A stretch of 64,000 bases of DNA from Pseudomonadota bacterium (GTDB taxonomy: Bacteria > Pseudomonadota > Gammaproteobacteria > Steroidobacterales > Steroidobacteraceae): assembly GCA_023391335.1 (NCBI GenBank), contig JAEWBG010000101.1:124001-188000 (forward strand), given 5' to 3'. A program made the position numbers and the translations under genes. Below the pieces are notes generated by a model. It made no database searches. It had not been told where the DNA came from and was given only the letters and a program-made list of their open reading frames with translations. Positions 9,050 through 17,587 of this stretch are shown piece after piece (the first letter of the stretch is position 1; each line of letters starts with the position of its first letter).

Positions 9050-9843
9050 TGAGCTCCGAGATTTCGCTGCAACCCATCTTCGACATTGCAAAGCGCGCAG
9101 GTGCCGCGATTCTCGATGTGTATGCGGGCCACTTCCAAGTCACCGACAAGGCAGATCAGTCGCCGCTTACGATTGCGGATTTGCGCTCGCATGAAGTGAT
9201 CACGGAGGGACTTCGCAACCTCGATCCGACGATTCCGGTGTTATCGGAAGAAGCGAGTTCGATTGCGTTCGAGGTTCGCAGTACGTGGAAACGTTATTGG
9301 TTGGTAGATCCACTGGATGGAACGCGCGAATTCGTCTCTCGCAATGGCGAATTCACCGTCAACATCGCGCTCATCGAGAACCACGAGCCCGTTGCGGGTA
9401 TCGTTTACGTGCCGGTAACGGACACGCTGTACTTCGGAACACGCGCGAGTGGCGCATCGCGCATCGTAAAAAGCGGTGTTGCGGAACGCATCAACGTGAG
9501 GCCAGCGCAAAGTCCGCTACGAGTCGTCGGCAGCCGTTCGCATCGCGATGCGGAGTTCGCCAACCTCCTGCCGCGGCTCGAGCCCTGTGAATTGGTGTCG
9601 GTCGGTAGCTCGATCAAATTCTGCTTGGTTGCGGAAGGTAACGCCGATTTCTATCCGCGATTCGGTCCCACGAGCGAGTGGGATACGGCTGCGGCACAGG
9701 CGGTACTCGAAGCTGCCGGCGGCGCGGTCGTAACCTTCGATGGCGCCCCGCTGCGATACAACACCAAAGCATCGCTACTTAATCCAAGCTTCATTGCATT
9801 TGGCGATCGCAATCGCGATTGGCTCAAGTATCTGGCCGGATAA
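9049..9843 (+). CDS. cysQ: 3'(2'),5'-bisphosphate nucleotidase CysQ
   Basis: The 264-residue member of the inositol monophosphatase fold has the metal-binding signatures SEE (66-68) and DPLDGTREF (87-95) and the C-terminal SEWDTAAAQAVLEAAGG. It removes 3'-phosphoadenosine 5'-phosphate, the toxic by-product of PAPS use, giving AMP. Its place directly after cysNC, with stop and start codons overlapping, fits that role. The last 20 bp overlap the convergent acetyltransferase gene. Confidence 0.95.
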   Translation: MSSEISLQPIFDIAKRAGAAILDVYAGHFQVTDKADQSPLTIADLRSHEVITEGLRNLDPTIPVLSEEASSIAFEVRSTWKRYWLVDPLDGTREFVSRNGEFTVNIALIENHEPVAGIVYVPVTDTLYFGTRASGASRIVKSGVAERINVRPAQSPLRVVGSRSHRDAEFANLLPRLEPCELVSVGSSIKFCLVAEGNADFYPRFGPTSEWDTAAAQAVLEAAGGAVVTFDGAPLRYNTKASLLNPSFIAFGDRNRDWLKYLAG

Positions 9844-10420
9844 TCGACCCTGAGAGCCAGGCCTGACGCGAAAGGCCGTACTTCACCGCCCGCCGTTCGT
9901 CTTCGCTCCATCCAGGCAGCAGATCCAAGGAATACGAGAACTCTTCGCAGAAGGACAGCCCGCACTTCTGCATGACGCGCTGTGAGCCGAGATTCTTTTC
10001 CAGTGTCCGCGCGCTAATGAACTCACAAATCTGTTCTGCGAACGCCATATCGATCACGGCACGCGCACACTCGCTGGCAATGCCTTGGCCCCAGACCGCT
10101 CGCGCCAACCGATAGCCAAGTTCCAATTCCGGGGCCGAAATGCGATCCGGCCTCAGGTGCACCCAACCGACGAACTGGCCGGAGGAGAGCCACTCGATGG
10201 CCCAAAAGCCATGCGGGCGAGGGTGGCGGTAGAAGTCCAACCATCCGGGCAGGATTTTCTGCTCAATCGCCTCGCGGGGCGTAGGCGCTCCCTTAGAGAT
10301 GTGCCGCATCACCTCCGGATCGCGATCCAATGCGAACAGGAGATCGGCATCAGCCATACGGAAGGGTCGCAGCCGTGCTCGGGATGTGACAAGTAGGGGC
10401 GAGGTACTCCTATCGAGCAT
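9824..10420 (-). CDS. GNAT-family N-acetyltransferase
   Basis: From ATG 10420 (MLDRSTSPLL) the product has 198 residues. A GTG at 10453 would add eleven and cannot be excluded. Features of the RimJ/RimL-like GNAT group (acetyltransf_3) are TSRARLRPFRMADADLLFAL at the N-terminus, ELGYRLARAVWGQGIASECA (acetyl-CoA binding region) and the NLGSQRVMQKCGLSF loop. These enzymes acetylate N-terminal or small-molecule amines, and the target is unknown. The gene converges on cysQ and overlaps its 3' end by 20 bp. It is divergent from the leuA leader region. Confidence 0.85.
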   Translation of the reverse strand: MLDRSTSPLLVTSRARLRPFRMADADLLFALDRDPEVMRHISKGAPTPREAIEQKILPGWLDFYRHPRPHGFWAIEWLSSGQFVGWVHLRPDRISAPELELGYRLARAVWGQGIASECARAVIDMAFAEQICEFISARTLEKNLGSQRVMQKCGLSFCEEFSYSLDLLPGWSEDERRAVKYGLSRQAWLSGSIIRPDT

Positions 10421-10499
10421 GACGAATATGTGATGTGTTGTAGGGAGGTTCACACTTGGCGGCTTGCATTGGTTTGCGAGCTGCTGATAGATTCAGATC

Positions 10500-10580
10500 A
10501 TGCGTACTCACCAGCACATTCTTGCACTGCCCCTTCGCGGCAGCGAGCTGCTGGGTGCGCGCCTGCACCTGCGCCGCTAG
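10500..10580 (+). CDS. Possible leucine-rich leader peptide upstream of leuA
   Basis: A 26-codon frame begins ATGCGTACTCACCAG and ends with TAG at 10578-10580. Seven of its 26 residues are leucine (in ILALPLRGSELLGARLHLRR), with codons CTT and CTG. The frame ends inside a perfect 6-bp hairpin (TGCGCC/GGCGCA, 10570-10585), and a second hairpin (CCGCAC/GTGCGG, 10641-10657) lies before leuA. A weak TTGCAT...TAGATT promoter-like pair (10464-10493) would make the transcript start at about the ATG. This is what a ribosome-mediated attenuator of a leucine operon would look like. However, no U-run follows the second hairpin and the Leu codons are common ones. Confidence 0.4.
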   Translation: MRTHQHILALPLRGSELLGARLHLRR

Positions 10581-10640
10581 GCGCAACTCAACTCCCGCGC
10601 CCAACGGCGCTGCCCATTCCCAGTTCGTTCGATCCACCAG

Positions 10641-10657
10641 CCGCACAGCGAGTGCGG
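10641..10657 (+). promoter_or_regulatory. Hairpin in leuA leader
   Basis: A perfect 6-bp stem CCGCAC/GTGCGG with a 5-nt loop lies 24 bp before the leuA start. Upstream CTCAACTC (about 10587-10594) could pair instead with the GAGTTTGAG just after the hairpin, giving a possible alternative fold. The structure was judged by eye only. Confidence 0.35.
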
Positions 10658-10681
10658 TGAGTTTGAGCAGGAATCGCGAGT

Positions 10682-12379
10682 ATGTTGCAGGACCCCAGTC
10701 AAAAGTATCGACCCTTTCCGCCCATCAGTTTGTCCGATCGTACGTGGCCGAATCGCACGCTGACCCATCCACCTCTCTGGTGCAGCGTGGATCTACGCGA
10801 CGGCAATCAAGCCCTCATCGAACCGATGGATGCGGCTCGCAAGCGTCGCATGTTCGATCTGCTGGTGAAGACCGGATTTAAACAGATCGAAGTGGGCTTT
10901 CCATCGGCATCGCAAACTGATTTCGATTTCGTCCGCGAGTTGATCGAAACCCAGCGCATTCCCGATGACGTCGTCATTCAAGTGCTGACTCAAGCACGTC
11001 CCGAACTCATCACGCGCACCTTCGAGGCCCTGCGCGGTGCGAAGCGCGCAATCTTGCACGTGTACAACGCCACCGCGCCGGTTTTTCGCCGCGTTGTGTT
11101 CAATCAAGATCGTAAGGGCACCGTAGGACTGGCAGTCGCCGCGGCTAAGTTGATTCGCGAACTCAGTCAGAAACAACCGGAAACGCAGTGGCAATTCGAG
11201 TATTCGCCCGAGACATTTTGTTTCACCGAGATGGATTTTGCATTGGAGATCTGCGATGCGGTCGTCGCGGTTTGGGACCCCACGCCTTCGAACAAGGTGA
11301 TTCTCAATTTGCCGACGACGGTCGAAGTCGCTACACCGAATGTGTATGCAGATCAGATCGAATGGTTCTGCCGCAATATCGCGAAACGCGATAGCGTCAT
11401 CATCAGTACCCATCCGCACAACGATCGCGGGACGGGTGTGGCGAGTGCCGAACTTGCGATGATGGCGGGCGCGGAACGCGTCGAGGGCACGCTGTTTGGA
11501 AATGGCGAACGCACCGGCAACGTGGATATCGTCACGCTCGCGCTGAATCTCTACACGCAGGGCATTCATCCCGGATTGGACTTCTCCAACATCAACGAAG
11601 CCGCACGCACGGTGGAGTACTGCAATCAGCTGCCGATCCATCCACGTCATCCGTATGTGGGCGATCTGGTGTTTACGGCATTTTCGGGATCGCACCAAGA
11701 TGCGATTAAGAAAGGCTTCGCCGCGCGTCGCGAAGGCGATGTATGGGAGATACCTTATCTGCCGATCGATCCGCGCGATGTGGGCAGAACGTACGAATCG
11801 GTCATTCGCGTGAACAGTCAGTCGGGCAAAGGCGGCGTCGCCTTCTTGCTCGAGCGCGACTATGGAATCGTGATGCCGCGGCGCCTGCAGATCGAATTCA
11901 GCCAAGTGGTGCAGAGCGTGACCGACGCGTCAGGCAAGGAGCTGTCATCGGAACAGATTTGGTCGCTGTTCGAGACCGAATTTTTGGATCCGGATGCACC
12001 CTACGCCTACGGCTCGCATCAGATCTCTTCCGTGCGCGATCAGACCGGTCGCGAGCGGCTGAGCCTGAAGCTGAAGCGCAACGGTCAAGGCGCGCTACTG
12101 CACGGTGAAGGCAACGGCCCGATCGATGCGCTGGTGGATGCGCTCGGGTTCAAGATCGATGTGCTCTCATACGAGGAACATTCGATCAGTTCCGGCAGCA
12201 ATGCTCGTGCAATCGCGTTTGTAGAGATCACGACGCCAGCGCGCGCCACGCTCTTCGGTGTGGGCATGCACGAGAACATCGTCACGGCGTCCTTGTTAGC
12301 AGTGATGAGCGCCGTTAATCGTGCGCTCAAGAAGGGATTACTCGACGACACGATGCCAGTCGCGTCGAGTGCACGCTGA
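10682..12379 (+). CDS. leuA: 2-isopropylmalate synthase, long form
   Basis: The 565-residue enzyme condenses acetyl-CoA with 2-oxoisovalerate, the first committed step of leucine synthesis. The catalytic domain shows WCSVDLRDGNQALIEPM (metal-binding Asp), YSPETFCFTEMDFALEICDA and STHPHNDRGTGVASAELAMM (metal-ligand His), followed by the glycine-rich GNGERTGNVD. The C-terminal quarter is the LeuA regulatory (leucine-binding) domain. Its length and N-terminus (SQKYRPFPPISLSDRTWPNR) mark the class found in actinobacteria, pseudomonads and fungi rather than the shorter E. coli type. AGGA lies at a suitable distance before the ATG. The gene appears to be alone, with leuB, leuC and leuD elsewhere. 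Confidence 0.97.
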   Translation: MLQDPSQKYRPFPPISLSDRTWPNRTLTHPPLWCSVDLRDGNQALIEPMDAARKRRMFDLLVKTGFKQIEVGFPSASQTDFDFVRELIETQRIPDDVVIQVLTQARPELITRTFEALRGAKRAILHVYNATAPVFRRVVFNQDRKGTVGLAVAAAKLIRELSQKQPETQWQFEYSPETFCFTEMDFALEICDAVVAVWDPTPSNKVILNLPTTVEVATPNVYADQIEWFCRNIAKRDSVIISTHPHNDRGTGVASAELAMMAGAERVEGTLFGNGERTGNVDIVTLALNLYTQGIHPGLDFSNINEAARTVEYCNQLPIHPRHPYVGDLVFTAFSGSHQDAIKKGFAARREGDVWEIPYLPIDPRDVGRTYESVIRVNSQSGKGGVAFLLERDYGIVMPRRLQIEFSQVVQSVTDASGKELSSEQIWSLFETEFLDPDAPYAYGSHQISSVRDQTGRERLSLKLKRNGQGALLHGEGNGPIDALVDALGFKIDVLSYEEHSISSGSNARAIAFVEITTPARATLFGVGMHENIVTASLLAVMSAVNRALKKGLLDDTMPVASSAR

Positions 12380-12387
12380 CAACACGA

Positions 12388-12417
12388 GAAGTCGTGGCTT
12401 GCGACAGCCACGACTTC
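12388..12417. terminator. Strong hairpin downstream of leuA
   Basis: A perfect 12-bp stem GAAGTCGTGGCT/AGCCACGACTTC with a 6-nt loop lies 8 bp after the leuA stop and 10 bp from the stop of the convergent DUF2934 gene. There is no T-run on either side. The position suggests a bidirectional terminator or mRNA 3'-end protector. Confidence 0.7.
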
Positions 12418-12426
12418 GGTTACGGA

Positions 12427-12768
12427 TTAAAGCGCGCGCGTTTCGCGAACCTGTCGCTCAGCTTGCAACCAATCATCCAGCTCGTGCCCGGGTGAGAAGT
12501 TGCGGCGTTCCGCCAAGAAGTAAGCGGCCATGGCAATCTCGTGTTGCAGATCGGTCGACGTAAGGCCCGAAGTGCTTACGACGTCCACGTTGGTCGCCAC
12601 GGTGATTGCTGGCTCCGCCGCAAGAATGGGAGCCGGGGCAACACGCGCCTTTTTGGATTTGGCTACAGGCGCAGCCGCTTTCTTTGCCGGCTCCTTTTTT
12701 GGAGCAGCTTCAACCTTGGCTTTGGATTTCGTTCGTTTCGGGGTGGGGCTAGACGGGATCGCGTCCAT
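12427..12768 (-). CDS. Small basic-tailed DUF2934 protein
   Basis: The product is 113 residues from ATG 12768, which has GGAG eight bases upstream. A TTG one codon earlier is the alternative start. The first half is a Lys/Ala/Pro-rich tail reminiscent of histone H1 (PKRTKSKAKVEAAPKKEPAK and AKSKKARVAPAP). The last 45 residues match the DUF2934 pattern (HEIAMAAYFLAERR, then GHELDDWLQAERQV). DUF2934 proteins have no established function. The Lys/Ala/Pro tail suggests nucleic-acid binding, which is inference only. It converges on leuA and is upstream of nothing obvious. Confidence 0.75.
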   Translation of the reverse strand: MDAIPSSPTPKRTKSKAKVEAAPKKEPAKKAAAPVAKSKKARVAPAPILAAEPAITVATNVDVVSTSGLTSTDLQHEIAMAAYFLAERRNFSPGHELDDWLQAERQVRETRAL

Positions 12769-12963
12769 CAAATCATCTCCTCAAGAATTCCACATACAGT
12801 GGCAAGCATGGAGCGTGCCACTGCGAGCGGGCATTGTAGGGAGTTCACATGAAGGAAAAATGTCCCGAATTCAGTACACCGACACCGCGGCTGACACGCT
12901 ATGTGTGCGTTCAGCGAGCACGCATGCTCGCTGAGAGTGCAATCAATCAATCAATCATGATCA

Positions 12964-13449
12964 TCACTCGTGATGATGACCGCCCGGTCCATGGACGTGG
13001 CCGTGAGCAAGCTCCTCTTCGGTTGCCGCCCGCACGTCGCTCACCTGAACTTGGAAATTCAGATTTTTGCCAGCGAGCGGATGATTGCCATCGATGGTGA
13101 CCATATCGCCGATCACCTGCGTCACGGTGACCGGACGCACGCCGTGCTCTGATTGCGCCTGTAGCTGCATACCCACGTGGATGTTGGGAATGCCTTTGAG
13201 CGCACGGCGCGGAACGCGCTGGATCAGCGACTTGTCGTATTCGCCGTAGCCATCCGCAGGTGCGATTTTTACGTCGATCGAATCGCCCGCCTGCTTGCCT
13301 TCGAGGGCGCGCTCCAATCCTGGAATCAGATTGCCATGGCCTTGAATGTAGGCGAGCGGATCGCCGCCGGCAGAGCTGTCGATCGTCTGACCTTCGTCAT
13401 CGGTCAGCGTGTAATGGATGAGAACGACAGCATCTTGTGCGATTTGCAT
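12964..13449 (-). CDS. slyD: FKBP-type peptidyl-prolyl isomerase SlyD
   Basis: The 161-residue protein has the SlyD layout. An FKBP half is split by an insert-in-flap chaperone domain (FKBP start VVLIHYTLTDDEGQTIDSS, then GNLIPGLERALEGKQAGD). A metal-binding His-rich tail ends the protein (HGHVHGPGGHHHE). It acts in the cytoplasm as a prolyl isomerase and holding chaperone and often supplies nickel for hydrogenase or urease maturation, but no nickel enzyme is in this window. The tail is shorter than the E. coli one and lacks its Cys residues. An inverted TATCCGC element separates it from glmS. Confidence 0.93.
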   Translation of the reverse strand: MQIAQDAVVLIHYTLTDDEGQTIDSSAGGDPLAYIQGHGNLIPGLERALEGKQAGDSIDVKIAPADGYGEYDKSLIQRVPRRALKGIPNIHVGMQLQAQSEHGVRPVTVTQVIGDMVTIDGNHPLAGKNLNFQVQVSDVRAATEEELAHGHVHGPGGHHHE

Positions 13450-13463
13450 GGCAGAACCTTAAC

Positions 13464-13585
13464 GATAGTGACTAGCGGATAGCGGATCGTGACTAGCAGA
13501 AAGAGACGCCAAGAAGTTCGCAAGAACGCAACGACGGTAGTCGATACGTTCTTCTATCCTCTATCCGCCATCCGCTAGTCACTAG
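13464..13585. repeat. TATCCGC-family inverted-arm element (slyD-glmS gap)
   Basis: The left arm 13464-13497 reads GATAGTGACTAGCGGATAGC and continues with GGATCGTGACTAG. The right arm 13553-13585 is close to its inverse, with CTATCCGCCATCCGCTAGTC. The middle is unrelated. The right arm begins 4 bp after the glmS stop codon. Confidence 0.8.
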
Positions 13586-13588
13586 CTC

Positions 13589-15424
13589 TCATTCAACGGT
13601 AACCGATTTCGCCAGGTTCCGAGGTTGGTCGACATCGGTTCCTTTCAAAATCGCGCAGTGATACGAGAGCAGTTGCAGCGGAATCGAGTACACGGCCGGC
13701 GCTTGGAAGTGGCTGACGTGCTTCGGCATCGTGATCACGGTGACGCCCTCGGACTCGTGAATGCCTGATTCAGGATCCGCGAAGACGAACAATTCCCCGC
13801 CGCGCGCGCGCACTTCCTGCAGGTTCGACTTCAACTTCTCGAGCAAATCGTTGTTGGGTGCGACGGTGATGACCGGCATGTCCGAGTCAACGAGCGCGAG
13901 TGGGCCGTGCTTCAACTCACCGGCGGGATAGGCTTCCGCGTGAATGTACGAAAGTTCTTTCAGCTTGAGCGCACCTTCGAGTGCGATCGGATAAACGTGA
14001 CCGCGTCCCAGAAACAGAGCGTGATGTTTATCGGCAAACTTCTTGGCGAGTTCGCGAATCGTATCGTTCAAGTGCAGCGTCTTTTCGATCAGTGCCGGAA
14101 TCTCGAGCAAGCGTTGCACCAATCCGCGCTCACGCTCTGCATCCATACCGCGATGCTTCGCGACGGCGATGACCAGCATGCCGAGCGCGATCAGCTGAGT
14201 GGTAAATGCCTTGGTGGATGCGACGCCGATTTCAGGCCCAGCGCGGGTGAGCAGCACCAACTCGGATTCGCGCACCAACGAGCTCTCCGGCACGTTGCAG
14301 ATCGCGAGCGAGGAGAGATAGCCCGCTTGCTTCGCCATGCGCAGCGCGGCCAACGTGTCCGCCGTCTCGCCTGACTGCGAGATGGTCACGAACAACGTGT
14401 TCTTCGGTACGACGGGATTGCGGTAGCGGTATTCGCTTGCGATCTCTACCCAACACGGAATGCGTGCGATCTGTTCGAGAAAGTATTTAGCCACCGCGCC
14501 GGCGTGATAGCTCGTACCGCACGCAACGATCTGCACGGCTTCGGTACGCGCGAATACGTTGGTCGCCAACGGGCCAAAGGCAGCTTCCAACAACTTGCCG
14601 CCTGCTGCACGCTCTTCCAGCGTTTGCGCGATTGCGCGCGGCTGCTCGTAAATTTCCTTGAGCATGTAGTGTGCGTAGTCGCCCTTCTCTGCCGCGTCAG
14701 CCGACAAGGAGCTTGCGCGAACGGGCCGTTGCGCGGTGTTGCCTTCCGCATCGAGGACGCGAATGCCCGTGCGCTTGACCTCAGCGACATCGCCTTCTTC
14801 CAGGAAGATGAAGTTACGCGTGACGGGCAGCAGCGCGGCGACGTCGGAGGCCACGAAGTTTTCTTTGTCGCCCACTCCGACCACGACTGGACAACCGGCT
14901 CGCGCCAACACGATCGTGTCCGGACTGTGTTCATCGACAACTGCCAGTGCATAGGCTCCTTCGAGCTCCGCAACTGTGGCGCGAACAGCGCGGAAAATGT
15001 CGCCCAGTTTTACTTTGTGATGATGGATGCGGTGGGCGATGACTTCGGTGTCGGTTTCCGAAGTAAACGTGTAACCGAGCTTGGAGAGTTCTTCGCGCAG
15101 CTCTTCGTGATTCTCGATGATGCCGTTGTGAACGATCGCGATGCCATCGCGCGAGATGTGCGGATGTGCGTTGCGTTCGGAGGGAACGCCGTGCGTGGCC
15201 CAGCGGGTATGGGCAATGCCGACGTGCCCTGTGATGGGCGTTTCGACCAGGGCTTCCTGCAGCATCCGCACCTTACCGACGGTGCGCAGCCGCTTCAGGT
15301 GACCTGTACCATTGAGCACCGCGACGCCGGCGGAGTCATAACCGCGATACTCCAGACGGCGCAGACCCTCGATCAAAATGGGAACGATGTCGCGATCTGC
15401 AATCGCACCGACGATGCCGCACAT
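13589..15424 (-). CDS. glmS: Glucosamine-6-phosphate synthase (glutamine-hydrolysing)
   Basis: The 611-residue enzyme turns fructose 6-phosphate and glutamine into glucosamine 6-phosphate, the entry to cell-wall amino sugar synthesis. The catalytic Cys2 is exposed after Met removal (MCGIVGAIAD). The class II amidotransferase domain contains HTRWATHGVPSERNAHPH. Two SIS sugar-isomerase domains follow (CGTSYHAGAVAKYF and SQSGETADTLAAL in the first). The C-terminus DVDQPRNLAKSVTVE is diagnostic. It follows glmU on the same strand after 131 bp. That gap has a TAGAAT -10-like sequence (15473-15478, read on the minus strand), so it may have its own promoter. Confidence 0.98.
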   Translation of the reverse strand: MCGIVGAIADRDIVPILIEGLRRLEYRGYDSAGVAVLNGTGHLKRLRTVGKVRMLQEALVETPITGHVGIAHTRWATHGVPSERNAHPHISRDGIAIVHNGIIENHEELREELSKLGYTFTSETDTEVIAHRIHHHKVKLGDIFRAVRATVAELEGAYALAVVDEHSPDTIVLARAGCPVVVGVGDKENFVASDVAALLPVTRNFIFLEEGDVAEVKRTGIRVLDAEGNTAQRPVRASSLSADAAEKGDYAHYMLKEIYEQPRAIAQTLEERAAGGKLLEAAFGPLATNVFARTEAVQIVACGTSYHAGAVAKYFLEQIARIPCWVEIASEYRYRNPVVPKNTLFVTISQSGETADTLAALRMAKQAGYLSSLAICNVPESSLVRESELVLLTRAGPEIGVASTKAFTTQLIALGMLVIAVAKHRGMDAERERGLVQRLLEIPALIEKTLHLNDTIRELAKKFADKHHALFLGRGHVYPIALEGALKLKELSYIHAEAYPAGELKHGPLALVDSDMPVITVAPNNDLLEKLKSNLQEVRARGGELFVFADPESGIHESEGVTVITMPKHVSHFQAPAVYSIPLQLLSYHCAILKGTDVDQPRNLAKSVTVE

Positions 15425-15555
15425 GAACCGGGAATCCTTAGGCCATGAGGCCTGAATTGAATTAGACGGGCGATTCTAGCTGACCCGGCACGGCAAAAGC
15501 CTGCCGTCGGTCACAGGAGACTAGGCCGTGCCCTTAAGGACAGGTGAGCGCGGCC

Positions 15556-16926
15556 TCACGAATCGGCTTTCTTGGCGGGTCGCTTCCAGCCGTCGATCGT
15601 GACTTGACGTGCCCTGGCGAGGGTCAATTTGCCTTCCGGTGCATCCTTGGTGATCGTGGATCCCGCGCCCGTGTTGGCGCCGGCGCCAATCTTGATCGGC
15701 GCAATGAGCATCGAGCCCGACCCTACAAACGCGTTGTCGCCGATTTCCGTACGCCACTTGTTCACGCCGTCGTAGTTTACGGTTACGGTGCCAGCACCAA
15801 CGTTCACCTTGCGACCGACGGTTGCATCGCCCAGATATGTCAGGTGATTGGCCTTGCTGCCGGCACCGATCTCGCTCTTTTTCACTTCAACGAAATTGCC
15901 GATGTGAACGTCCTCGTGCAGCACGCTATCCGGCCGAATTCGCGCGAACGGGCCAATCAAATTGCGTGAACCGACGCGAGCACGGTCGATGACGCAGTTG
16001 GGGTGGATCTCAGTATCCGAGTCGATTTCGCAGTCTTTGAGATAGCAGTTCGGTCCGATGCGCACGCGGTCGCCGAGCTTCACGTTCCCGACGAACACGG
16101 CATTTACATCGATGAACACATCACGACCTGTCGTGATGGAACCGCGAATGTCGATGCGTGCGGGGTCTGCGAGTGTGACCCCGTTGATCATGAGTTCGTT
16201 TGCGCGCATCAGACGATACGCGTGTTCCAGCTGCGCGAGCTGCACCTTGTCGTTGACGCCGAGCACTTCGACCTCGGTCGGCGCGATCACTGCGTTGACC
16301 TTCGCGCCTTCGCGAACCGCCATCACGACGATGTCAGTCAGGTAGTACTCGCCTTGTGCGTTGTCATTGCGCAGAGCGGATAACCACTTGCGCAACGACT
16401 TGGCGGGCACGGACATCAGCCCCGTGTTGACCTCGTTGATAGCACGTTCTTTGGTATTCGCATCTTTCTGTTCGACGATGCGCACGACATTGTTGGCGCC
16501 GTCACGAACCACTCGACCGTAGCCGCTGGGGTCTGCGAGGACGACTGTTAGCAGGCCGACGTTGCCATCCTTTCCAGAGGCGACGAGCTGCTGCAGGGTA
16601 TCGACACGTACCAAGGGCACGTCGCCATACAGAATCAGGACATCGTGATCATCGGAAATGTGCGGCATCGCTTGGGCGACGGCGTGGCCCGTGCCGAGTT
16701 GCTCCGCTTGCAGTACCCAATTAATCGGCTCGCTTGCGAGCGCCGTGCGAACTTTCTCGCCGCCGTGACCGTACACGACGTGCAAACTATCCGCGCCCAA
16801 CTGCTTCGCGGCATTCAAGACATGCTGAAGGATCGGCTGGCCGGCAAGCGGCTGCAGCACCTTCGGCAGGTCGGACTTCATTCGCTTTCCCTGGCCCGCC
16901 GCGAGAATGACGATGGAGAGAGGCAT
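15556..16926 (-). CDS. glmU: Bifunctional GlcN-1-P acetyltransferase / GlcNAc-1-P uridylyltransferase
   Basis: The 456-residue protein has an N-terminal nucleotidyltransferase (LAAGQGKRMKSDLPKVLQPL) and a C-terminal left-handed beta-helix built from hexapeptide repeats (from about residue 250), ending in the family's Lys-rich tail WKRPAKKADS. It performs the last two steps to UDP-GlcNAc, the precursor of peptidoglycan and lipopolysaccharide. It lies between atpC and glmS, the usual gammaproteobacterial order, and shares the pathway with glmS. Confidence 0.98.
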   Translation of the reverse strand: MPLSIVILAAGQGKRMKSDLPKVLQPLAGQPILQHVLNAAKQLGADSLHVVYGHGGEKVRTALASEPINWVLQAEQLGTGHAVAQAMPHISDDHDVLILYGDVPLVRVDTLQQLVASGKDGNVGLLTVVLADPSGYGRVVRDGANNVVRIVEQKDANTKERAINEVNTGLMSVPAKSLRKWLSALRNDNAQGEYYLTDIVVMAVREGAKVNAVIAPTEVEVLGVNDKVQLAQLEHAYRLMRANELMINGVTLADPARIDIRGSITTGRDVFIDVNAVFVGNVKLGDRVRIGPNCYLKDCEIDSDTEIHPNCVIDRARVGSRNLIGPFARIRPDSVLHEDVHIGNFVEVKKSEIGAGSKANHLTYLGDATVGRKVNVGAGTVTVNYDGVNKWRTEIGDNAFVGSGSMLIAPIKIGAGANTGAGSTITKDAPEGKLTLARARQVTIDGWKRPAKKADS

Positions 16927-16936
16927 GAGGGAATCC

Positions 16937-16969
16937 GGTGGTGACGTGAAAAGGTGATGGAGTGAAAGG
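16937..16969. repeat. GTGA-word repeat arm, single (glmU-atpC gap)
   Basis: Tandem words GGTGGTGACGTGAAAAGGTG and GATGGAGTGAAAGG resemble one arm of the GTGAGNAAGTGAG elements at 17496-17585 and 45654-45740. No inverted partner arm is seen nearby, so this looks like a degraded or half element. Confidence 0.4.
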
Positions 16970-16972
16970 CGT

Positions 16973-16993
16973 AGGCTAACTCGCCGCTAGCCT
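16973..16993. terminator. Possible hairpin at the end of the atp operon
   Basis: AGGCTA and TAGCCT form a perfect 6-bp stem with a 9-nt loop in the 140-bp gap between atpC and glmU. No T-run is present. It could end or slow atp transcripts, and the remainder of the gap shows no gene. Confidence 0.3.
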
Positions 16994-17066
16994 CGCAGAT
17001 TGCCGGACCTCATCAGCCGATAACGTGCGAGGCATCACGATATGCGCTCGCAGCATGCGCTGCGCG

Positions 17067-17486
17067 TTACTGCCTGATCTTGCGCAGACGTTCGATTGCC
17101 TTGATTTGGGCGACGGCGCGAGCAAGTTCAGCTTGGGCTTCGGCAACTTCGATCTTGTCGCCGCGATCACGAAGGGCTTCTTGGGCACGCTGCTTAGCTT
17201 GGAGAGCAGCAGCTTCGTCGAGATCGTGAGCACGCACGGCAGTGTCGGCGAGCACGGTGACCAGGTGGGGCTGAACTTCGATGGCCCCGCCAGACACATA
17301 GAAGAACTGCTCGTCGCCCGCCGGTGTTTGCACGCGCACTTCGCCGGGCTTCAGCGTGGTGAGCAACGGTGCGTGACGCGGTGCGATACCGATGTCGCCC
17401 ATTACCGCCGGCGCAAAGACCATGCTCGCCTCACCGGAGAAAATTTCCCCTTCGGCGCTAACGATGTCGACGTGAATGGTGGCCAT
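17067..17486 (-). CDS. atpC: F1Fo ATP synthase epsilon subunit
   Basis: The 139-residue protein has the N-terminal beta-sandwich (IHVDIVSAEGEIFSGEASMV, then GDIGIAPRHAPLLTTLKPGE) and a C-terminal helical hairpin rich in Ala and charged residues. It belongs to the central stalk and can inhibit ATP hydrolysis through that hairpin. It is the last atp gene. A GTGAG-family inverted repeat sits between it and atpD. Confidence 0.96.
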   Translation of the reverse strand: MATIHVDIVSAEGEIFSGEASMVFAPAVMGDIGIAPRHAPLLTTLKPGEVRVQTPAGDEQFFYVSGGAIEVQPHLVTVLADTAVRAHDLDEAAALQAKQRAQEALRDRGDKIEVAEAQAELARAVAQIKAIERLRKIRQ

Positions 17487-17495
17487 GATGATCTC

Positions 17496-17585
17496 GTGAT
17501 GAAGTGATGTGTGATGAAGTGAAAGGGGCAGCGATCAGATGAGCAACTCTCGCCTCACTTACTCACCTTCTCACTTCCTCACCTG
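17496..17585. repeat. GTGAG-family inverted-arm element (atpD-atpC gap)
   Basis: The left arm 17496-17525 is GTGATGAAGTGATGTGTGAT and continues GAAGTGAAAG. The right arm 17554-17585, read in reverse, is CAGGTGAGGAAGTGAGAAGG and continues TGAGTAAGTGAG. The arms share GTGA(G/T)GAAGTGA words in opposite orientation, and the element fills the whole gap. Confidence 0.7.
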
Positions 17586-17587
17586 TA

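Noticed and set aside
10793..11905. 370-codon open frame on the minus strand opposite leuA
   Set aside because: Antisense shadow of a strongly conserved gene; such long shadows are expected at this base composition.
14504..15448. 314-codon open frame on the plus strand opposite glmS
   Set aside because: Antisense shadow of glmS.
13589..15555. glmS ribozyme upstream of glmS
   Set aside because: That element is found in Gram-positive bacteria, and the 131-bp gap shows no such core.
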